A DNA stretch of 64,000 nt. Source: Hymenoscyphus infarciens. Taxonomy: Eukaryota > Ascomycota > Leotiomycetes > Helotiales > Helotiaceae. The notes under the pieces are model-generated. The model searched no databases and was not told the origin of the DNA. It saw nothing but the letters and a program-made list of their open reading frames with translations. The stretch is taken from the NCBI GenBank assembly GCA_001414345.1, contig LLCB01000208.1:43788-107787 (forward strand), in the 5' to 3' direction. How positions within the stretch are numbered: the stretch's first letter is position 1; the number at the start of each line of letters is the position of its first letter. This document shows positions 57,610 through 64,000 of this stretch, piece after piece. The position numbers and the translations under genes are program-made.

Positions 57610-59672
57610 ATGAAAAGAAAGGCAGAATCTCAATCGGAAGGCCATAATGGCAAAAGCATCCTCAAAAAGCGCGCAAAGACTGGTATGCAGCTTATTCTCT
57701 TCCCCGCCCACACTCCCCCCCACATACTGATGTTTGTGTTACAGTACTCTCCGAGGAAGAAGTGCAAAAGAGTTTCCGAAAGGGCCTTTTCGACAAGGAT
57801 GTCCTCAAGAACTACACGAAATCATATGCCAAATCCGAACCCTACAAACACAGTGTAATCGACACCTTGATCAACGATAAACTCCTACGCGCTGTCCGCA
57901 ACGAAATCCGCGACAATGTCGAGTTTACTCCCAAGGAAACAGACATCTACAAGATCCACCAGTCTGGGGATCTCGCCAATTTGGATGGATTGGATGATGG
58001 GGCTCTCGAGAAACTACCTTCGCTCCTCAAATTGAGAGACGCCATGTATTCCTCTTCTTTCCGCAAATACGTCGCAGCGATTACTGGATCGGGTGAATTG
58101 AGCGGAAGGAAGACGGATATGGCAATCAACATCTATACGCCTGGCTGTCACTTGTTATGCCACGACGACGTAATTGGAAGTCGACGGGTCAGCTACATTT
58201 TATACTTGACGGACCCAGATCTCCCCTGGAAGGAAGAATGGGGCGGTGCATTACGACTATTTCCTACAAAGACTTTCGAGGGCGAGAAGGGCGAGAAGAC
58301 TGTGACTCCTAGTCCTGATTTTACGAAGTCAATCCCACCAGCATGGAACCAATTGAGTTTCTTCGCCGTCCAGCCTGGAGAGAGTTTCCACGACGTCGAG
58401 GAAGTCTACCATGCCGAAAGCAAGGAGCAGTTGGAGCAAGATGGTGGTCGAATTCGGATGGCTATTAGCGGTTGGTTCCATATTCCACAAATGGGGGAGG
58501 AGGGTTATGTCAAGGGCGCTGAAGAGAAATGGGGCAAGAATAGCAGTTTGATGCAATTGCAAGGAAACCCGGATGCATACGACTTCCCGAAAGCATTGCC
58601 TGTCGAAGTCCAAGTTCCTGAGAAAGAGAGCCAGGAGAGTCAGGAGAGCACTTTTGAAGAAGGTGATCTCGACTTTTTACTCAAGTATATGGCACCAACA
58701 TACTTGACACCCGATACCCTGGAACAGGTTGCAGCACAAGTTATGGAACTATCAAGTGTTACGCTCCCCGATTTATTATCTAAGAAGTTCTCGGAGAAGG
58801 TTCGCCAATACATCGAAGCTCAGGAGAAGTCGTTGTTACCAAGTAGCAGCGAAGAAATCGAGAAAGGATCTTGGAAAGTTGCGAAACCACCACACAAACA
58901 TCGATTCTTATATCAACAACCCAAATCTGCGACACCAGAAAAATCAAAGAAAGGTTCTGCCAAAGAACTTACCCCAATTGAAGAGCTACTCGAAGTCTTC
59001 TTGCCTAGTCCACAGTTTCGGAAATGGCTCGAGCTAGCTACACAATGCGAAATCACGAAACACGACGTGGTTGCACGAAGATTTCGCAAGGGCATGGATT
59101 ATGCTCTTGCGACTAGTCACGAGGGCGAAGCACGACTAGAGTTATGCCTGGGGCTGACTCCTACTCCGGGTTGGGGCGATGATGAGGATAGCGATGAAGA
59201 GGAGGAGGAGGAGGAGGAGGAGGAGGAGGAAATTCCGGCTGAGAAGTCAAAAAGCAAGAAAAATGGCAAGTCGAAGCAAAAAGTGGAACCTGCAAAGGAG
59301 AAGGTTGAGAAGAAAGAGAAAGAGGAAGAAGCAGATGTTGGCGGTCACGAAGTCTTCATGGCAGGTGATGATGATGAAGCCGATGAAGATGCAGCTGTCT
59401 ACAAGGCTTCTTCTGAAGCAGAAGACGACAATGTTCTGTTTACCATGCCGGCCTCCTGGAACAAGATGAGCATTGTTTTACGAGATAGCGGTGTTTTGAA
59501 ATTCGTCAAATACGTTAGCAGAAATGCAAAGGGAGACAGATGGGACATTAGCGGAGTCTTTGACATCAACGAACCAGAGGAGGATAGTCAAGAAACTGCC
59601 GTCACTTTGGAAGACAGTGAGGAGGAAGTATTCCAAGGATTTCCGGACTCGTCTGATAGCGACTCGGATTGA
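57610..59672 (+). CDS. Prolyl 3,4-dihydroxylase, 2-oxoglutarate/Fe(II) oxygenase Tpa1/Ofd1
   Basis: Two exons, 57610-57682 and 57745-59672 (2001 nt, 666 aa), with a 62-nt intron. The N terminus is basic (K-R-K-A-E-S, K-K-R-A-K-T) and may act as a nuclear signal. The catalytic domain covers about 45-290: the iron motif H-x-D is at about 164-166 in C-H-D-D-V, the distal His is in S-F-H-D-V-E-E-V and the 2-oxoglutarate Arg is in R-I-R-M-A-I-S-G-W. The C-terminal Ofd1 domain spans about 330-640, interrupted by a poly-Glu stretch and a Lys-rich linker at about 505-570. Orthologues hydroxylate a proline of ribosomal protein S12/uS12. In fission yeast, Ofd1 also controls the hypoxic factor Sre1. The domain order and length fit. 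Confidence 0.94.
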
Positions 59673-60140
59673 GGTGTCAAACTCCTTTTTTTCTCTGATC
59701 GGTGGTAGCATTTACGTTATACTGAGAAATCAGTTATGTCCGTGGGAGGGCAAATTTCTACGAGTACTATCAAAAAACGATTGTTCATGGATATCACAGC
59801 ACATAGCTAAGTTGGACCGAAAAATGGGGTTTTCTGATGAGTCTGGAAATCTATCTAGCCATCATTTCCCACATTTTTTTTTGGCACAGCCATATTACGA
59901 ATATACGATCAACTAAAATCAATGCTATCAGAGCGATCATTTTATTCTCGTATGTGTCTTTTCCTCCTCTCCCTTCTCCTCGCTCGGTTGCGAGGTATTT
60001 ATTTTCTAGGGGCTATCCCCTGCTTCCCCCCGCCATTTGCCCCACGATTGAGTGACGACATGGATGTGACCTGATGCGGGGAAAAGGAGGAAATATTCCG
60101 ACGTCTTGAACCTTAAGACAGTTAAAACAAGCTCCAAATA
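59673..60140. other. 3' flank of TPA1/OFD1
   Basis: No gene seen. It ends at the TA dinucleotide (60139-60140) bordering the foldback element. Confidence 0.5.
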
Positions 60141-60232
60141 CTATCCCCCCCCCTAAATAGAATGTAAGCGCACGGCCGCTGTGCCATACTAAATGTCTGT
60201 GCACTCTACATTTTATTCAGGGGGGGGGATAG
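60141..60232. mobile_element. 92-bp foldback MITE with TA target duplication
   Basis: The two halves are near-perfect inverted copies: CTATCCCCCCCCC...AATGTAAGCGCAC on the left and GTGCACTCTACATT...GGGGGGGGGATAG on the right, with a loop of about 20 nt. TA lies on both sides (60139-60140 and 60233-60234). The size, structure and TA suggest a miniature relative of Tc1/mariner-type elements. Its ends do not match the 15475-25397 element, so it needs another helper. Confidence 0.8.
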
Positions 60233-60739
60233 TAGCACGTCCGGAAAGCTTGTTTACATGACAATCAATAATTCAGCACTCTAGTGTGCTGTCCAGTTGT
60301 ACGAATACGAGTACACCGTTCCTTTTTGGAAATGGTGGGGAGTAATGAGGTGACAGCTTATCCATTTTCTAACACCTAAAAATCCAAGTAGATCATTAGG
60401 TCGTCGGAGTTTCCCTTAGTGTACAAGTTTCTACTTCCCGCTATTTGTATAGGTAGTTAGTTATGATGTCAAAGTCGGGAATACCTTTTTAGGACATCAA
60501 AAAGCGGGGGAAGATTGCCTCGGTTTTACACATTTGATGTTACATCTCTACGACACTTCGGTAGGCAGATTTCCATTTCTGATCTCAGCCTCCTGACGAC
60601 ATCTGACCCGGGCGAACCTTTCTTTGTGCTTCACTACGGAACTTTATTCTCTCTCCAAATTCTCTACTACACGATTGACTCTCCATCCGCACGACTCACT
60701 ACCCCATAATCAACATCAAATCACCTATTACCACCCAAA
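60233..60739. other. Intergenic, promoter of downstream gene
   Basis: No gene seen. 60660-60739 is CA-rich with CCACCCAAAATGG at the start codon, a usual fungal leader. Confidence 0.5.
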
Positions 60740-61486
60740 ATGGTACCCAAACCCAACTCCAGAACCCACACCAAAGCCGCCCCTACCATCCTCCCCTACA
60801 GAGACCCCTCAAACCAACTCCAATATACCATCCACCCCTCCGCTCTCAACACCTCGAACCCCAACTCGCCCGCCTTCCCAAGCCAGCTCGTTCCCCCCTC
60901 AGCCGAACAAGCATACGATTCCGACGCCGAACCACTTATCCCCACGACATCCATGGATGTCGGGGAGGATCTGGATCCCGATGCCTTGCAGAGGTTTACG
61001 GCGACGGGGAAACCGATGCCGGTTTATCGACATTCGGCGTTTTTGTCCATGACTGATATGTATAGTTTGCCGCAGTTGTTGCCGAGGAGGTATACGGATG
61101 AGAGTGTTATTCCTGCTATTATCACGGGGGTCCTTCCCGGCGATGGGCCCTCTTCTCATCCCTCAGATTCTTCTCCGGTTCAGGATGAGGGGGAGTGTGG
61201 GAGTGGCGAGAGGAGGGCTTCGGTAAGTGGTGGCGAGAAGAAGAAGGGTCTTTTTGGGAAATTGAGGAGGAAGAGTAAGGACGAAGGGAAAGAGAAGGAG
61301 AAGGGGGTTACGAAGGTGGTTTATATGCCTAGGAGGGAGTACTTGAAGTACTTTGCGCGCGATTTGAAGGGCGCGTATGTGGGGAGTGAACCGTATCGGA
61401 GGTGGACGGAGGGGGAGCTGGAGAAGGAGTTTGCACAGTATAAACCTGAGGTTCCTGTTAAGACTGGGTATCGGGTTCCTACTTAG
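60740..61486 (+). CDS. Conserved fungal protein of unknown function
   Basis: Single exon, 248 aa, start context AAAATGG. The first 70 residues are rich in Pro, Asn, Ser and Thr and probably disordered. Around 72-115 is a conserved-looking segment with D-V-G-E-D-L-D-P-D-A-L-Q-R-F and Y-S-L-P-Q-L-L-P-R-R-Y. A Lys-rich stretch (K-K-K-G-L-F-G-K-L-R-R-K-S-K) at about 166-190 could be a nuclear signal. The C terminus has V-V-Y-M-P-R-R-E-Y-L-K-Y-F-A-R-D and Y-R-R-W-T-E. No signal peptide or membrane segment. I do not recognise a named family. Composition changes from CA-rich to TG-rich along the gene, as in PTC7, but the frame is open throughout. Confidence 0.75.
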   Translation: MVPKPNSRTHTKAAPTILPYRDPSNQLQYTIHPSALNTSNPNSPAFPSQLVPPSAEQAYDSDAEPLIPTTSMDVGEDLDPDALQRFTATGKPMPVYRHSAFLSMTDMYSLPQLLPRRYTDESVIPAIITGVLPGDGPSSHPSDSSPVQDEGECGSGERRASVSGGEKKKGLFGKLRRKSKDEGKEKEKGVTKVVYMPRREYLKYFARDLKGAYVGSEPYRRWTEGELEKEFAQYKPEVPVKTGYRVPT

Positions 61487-61965
61487 GGCGTGGCGATGGA
61501 TGGGGGATGGTGAACTTGGGGGGTGTTAATTGGAAGTTGTTGTTTGTTTGAAGGGTTTGGTTTTGTTGGCATGGGGCGCTGGGTTGGGGAGTTTCGTTTA
61601 CATACCCTTTTTAAGTTTCAGTTTTCATACTTTGCTCCCTGATATTCATGAAAGCTACACTCGTTACGTTCTATATACGAACTGTAAGCATCTCTATGTC
61701 AATTTGAAAGCATTTTTACTGGATTCTACTTCCGCGAAGCTAATGTCGCTATCTATATCATATTTCATTTGTGTTGAAGTAAACCACCGACTAAAATTTT
61801 GAGAAAAGCTAGCCACCAACGCCCATGAATGCAACTGTCCGTACGCCCCTATCGTTTTCTCATAATTTCTTTACTCATAAACGCCGTAACCATGCCAAAT
61901 TATCGAACATCTCCCTCAAGCCATATGCCCGTCGCACCATAACTTCATATCCTCCGTGTTTCTCA
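61487..61965. other. Intergenic between convergent genes
   Basis: 3' ends of the flanking convergent genes; nothing else recognised. Confidence 0.5.
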
Positions 61966-62820
61966 CTACCTCTTCCCCTTCTTCTTTTCAAGCCTATCTC
62001 TCATCGGTGAAAATGGGGCAGCTACACCAAAATCAACAGGTCTCCTAAACCCATCGCCACCAAACACCAACGCCCCATCTGGACCCAATTTCTGCGGCTT
62101 TCCTTCGGCTGGTCTTGATACCTGGTCCGCATGGAGTTTATCAAGTGAATCCCCCACCACCGCATACTGAGTCCAGTTTATCGGTGGCGTGCGAACGATA
62201 TTCTGTGGTTTGGGAAGTTTAGGCCATTTCTTATTCGCAGCATCGATATCCACCTTCTCGTCCTCATCCTCATCGTCGTCATCATCGTCTGTATACAACG
62301 GCACACTCATTCCTTCCTTCCCTAGTTCTCCATTCACAAGCGCAGTCGTAAAGGCCTCTGGATCCGCAACAGCTCGTTCCTTGACCTTCTGCAACGTCTG
62401 TATATCCGCCGTCGCATTCCTCGCCTGTATCTGTAAAATCGCAATCGTACTCTTCAGCGCGATAACATCCGGGTTCTCATCAAATTTGATGGGTTCTAGC
62501 GCGGGTTGCGAAATCGCAGTTTGTGGTGCCTGGGTATGTGTGTATGTTTGTCGCGGGGGAGCTGCGAAGGAGTTTGAGGCATGTTCGCGCGTGGGCGTGA
62601 GCGGGGAGACCGGGGGGCGCGAAGGTGATGAGGGGCGAGAGGTGGAGGGCGTGAAGGAGGTGGATATTGCGGATTGCGGCGGTGGTTGAGAGGATGTCGA
62701 TGCTGGAGTCTTGTTGGGGCGTGGAGGCGAGGTGTTGACTTTTAGGCCTGGTGTCATTTTGGGATGTCTGCCAGTAGGTGGTTTTGCTGCTTTGCGACGG
62801 CGACGGGATTTCGAAGGCAT
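61966..62820 (-). CDS. Conserved fungal protein of unknown function, basic N terminus and acidic middle
   Basis: Single exon, 284 aa from the ATG at 62820; the in-frame ATG 30 nt upstream would add ten residues, but the downstream start gives the compact basic opening M-P-S-K-S-R-R-R-R-K. Residues 1-110 are Pro/Ser/Thr-rich and disordered. A helix at about 125-160 (V-I-A-L-K-S-T-I-A-I-L-Q-I-Q-A-R-N) looks coiled-coil forming. An Asp run follows at about 180-190. Then comes W-P-K-L-P-K-P-Q-N-I-V-R and P-I-N-W-T-Q-Y, which look like the conserved core. The tail R-D-R-L-E-K-K-K-G-K-R is basic. No function assigned; nuclear location is suggested by the basic ends. Confidence 0.75.
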   Translation of the reverse strand: MPSKSRRRRKAAKPPTGRHPKMTPGLKVNTSPPRPNKTPASTSSQPPPQSAISTSFTPSTSRPSSPSRPPVSPLTPTREHASNSFAAPPRQTYTHTQAPQTAISQPALEPIKFDENPDVIALKSTIAILQIQARNATADIQTLQKVKERAVADPEAFTTALVNGELGKEGMSVPLYTDDDDDDEDEDEKVDIDAANKKWPKLPKPQNIVRTPPINWTQYAVVGDSLDKLHADQVSRPAEGKPQKLGPDGALVFGGDGFRRPVDFGVAAPFSPMRDRLEKKKGKR

Positions 62821-63060
62821 CGCATCGCTCGTTCTGTGGATCGGCGGCAAGGTTTCGGGTTCTGAGTCAGCTCGGTGGGTTCCTGCTGTTCCTTTGGCAT
62901 GTGTCCTACTTTCCCTTGTAGGCTTTGTTAGGCCACGTCATAAGTCGCGGACAAGGCATAACAGGGCCGGAACCCCTGCCGTAGGACTCGCCGCAGAACC
63001 GGGGGCTGTATAGACAGCTACTTAGTCACCTAACGCATACGCGGCGTACTCTAAAAGACA
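62821..63060. other. Intergenic before satellite block
   Basis: GC-rich up to about 63050, then an abrupt change to AT-rich sequence, similar to the edges of the RIP islands. Confidence 0.5.
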
Positions 63061-63179
63061 GGAGACGTATTCTCTACATTTTAAGTCTAGATACTAATAG
63101 TACTATAATTTAACTAAAATCTTAGCTTTATATACTATATAAATTGAAAACTAATAAAAGTATTTCTAGTACTAATATT

Positions 63180-64000
63180 TTAGATAATTATAGTTTACCT
63201 ACTAAAGTAAAGTATATTATATCTTTTTCTATATATAAATATCTTTTTATATATAATAAGAGTATTTCTAGTAGTACTACTAATATAAAGTATATTATAT
63301 TATAAATAAAGCTTTCTTTATATATAAATAAGGCTATTTCTAATAGTAACTACTCTAGAGTTTCGTAGTAGTACTACTAAAGTAAAGTATATTATATTAT
63401 AAATAAAGCTTTCTTTATATATAAATATCTATTTATATATAATAAGAGTATTTCTAGTAGTACTACTCTAGAGTTTCGTAGTACTACTACTAAAGTAAAG
63501 TATATTAGAACTTAAATAAAGCTTTCTTCTTATATAAATATCTATTTATATATAATAAGAGTATTTCTAGTAGTACTACTCTAGAGTTTCGTAGTACTAC
63601 TACTAAAGTAAAGTATTTTATATTTTAAATAAAGCCTTCTTTATATATAAATATCTATTTATATATAATAAGAGTACTTCTAGTAGTACTACTCTAGAGT
63701 TTCGTAGTAGTACTACTAAAGTAAATATATTATAACTTAAATAAAGCTTTCTTTATATATAAATATCTTTTTATATATAATAAGAGTATTTCTAGTAGTA
63801 CTACTAAAGTAAAGTATATTATATTATAAATAAAGCGTTCTTTATATATAAATAAGGCTATTTCTAATAGTAACTACTCTAGAGTTTCATAGTACTACTA
63901 CTGAAATAAATATATTATAACTTAAATAAAGCTTTCTTTATATATAAATATCTATTTATATATAATAAGACTATTTCTAGTAGTACTACTCTAGAGTTTC
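63180..64000 (+). repeat. AT-rich tandem satellite, 113-bp period
   Basis: The marker CTCTAGAGTTTCGTAG recurs at 63353, 63466, 63579, 63692 and (as a TTTCAT variant) about 63873, and again at about 63986 at the window edge. Most spacings are 113 bp, one is about 181 bp where a shorter variant unit is inserted. Each unit contains TATATATAAATATC..., TAGTAGTACTACT palindromes and AAATAAAGC. The block runs off the window, so its full length is unknown. The sequence is AT-rich like RIP products but retains CG in TTTCGTAG. Confidence 0.88.

Noticed and set aside
62189..62689. 166-codon plus-strand frame with Ser run
   Set aside because: Antisense shadow of the minus-strand conserved protein; the Ser run is the complement of its Asp codons.
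63180..64000. CRISPR-like array
   Set aside because: Units are contiguous 113-bp repeats without unique spacers, in a eukaryotic genome.

Overview
The window comes from a filamentous ascomycete (Pezizomycotina). A leotiomycete-type genome is my best guess, but nothing here proves it. The genes carry short introns (43-175 nt, mostly 46-60) with GT-AG ends and CTAAC/CTGAC-type branch sites. Proteins such as GH128, CYP53, SPT2, Jac1, Ptc7 and Tpa1/Ofd1 are typical of fungi. The repeats are AT-rich, with glutamine, tryptophan and arginine codons turned into stops, the signature of repeat-induced point mutation (RIP).

Layout. 755-2144 holds a five-exon serine hydrolase of the beta-lactamase/LovD type. 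2865-4097 holds a retro-inserted element with matching 14-bp target duplications, a poly(A) tail and, at its exact 5' end, a sequence that folds as an HDV-like self-cleaving ribozyme; this is the most striking item in the window. 7271-10811 carries a secreted GH128 glucanase-like protein and the histone chaperone SPT2. 11622-14162 is a graveyard with a decayed Clr5-like regulator and a frameshifted aspartic-protease-like gene. At 14815-14965 there is a tRNA-Arg(ACG) gene with a normal anticodon-loop intron plus a second insertion in the T stem that looks like a spliceosomal intron.

15475-25397 is a nested RIP island: a Tc1/mariner-type element (90-bp TIRs, TA duplication) whose transposase is split by a full-length Ty3/Gypsy LTR retrotransposon (16983-24837). 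26233-45127 is a gene-rich stretch: a protease-like/RRM fusion, cytidine deaminase, an SDR with altered catalytic residues, Jac1 (mitochondrial Fe-S), Ptc7 (mitochondrial PP2C), a small secreted cysteine-repeat protein, a leucine-rich protein and ribulose-phosphate 3-epimerase. 45588-50626 holds two full-length RIP-mutated Mutator-like (MULE) transposons in the same orientation, each with its own 8-bp target duplication. 50875-59672 carries two tandem P450 genes (CYP53 benzoate 4-hydroxylase type, then a CYP52-like omega-hydroxylase), a class V PLP aminotransferase and the Tpa1/Ofd1 dioxygenase. The right end has a 92-bp foldback MITE, two conserved but uncharacterised fungal proteins and an AT-rich 113-bp satellite running off the window.

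Most genes are independent housekeeping units. The only hint of joint function is the pair of P450s, which could work in aromatic and aliphatic carbon oxidation. Exon joins given below were worked out by eye from splice signals and frame continuity. Most sum to whole codons; exceptions are stated.
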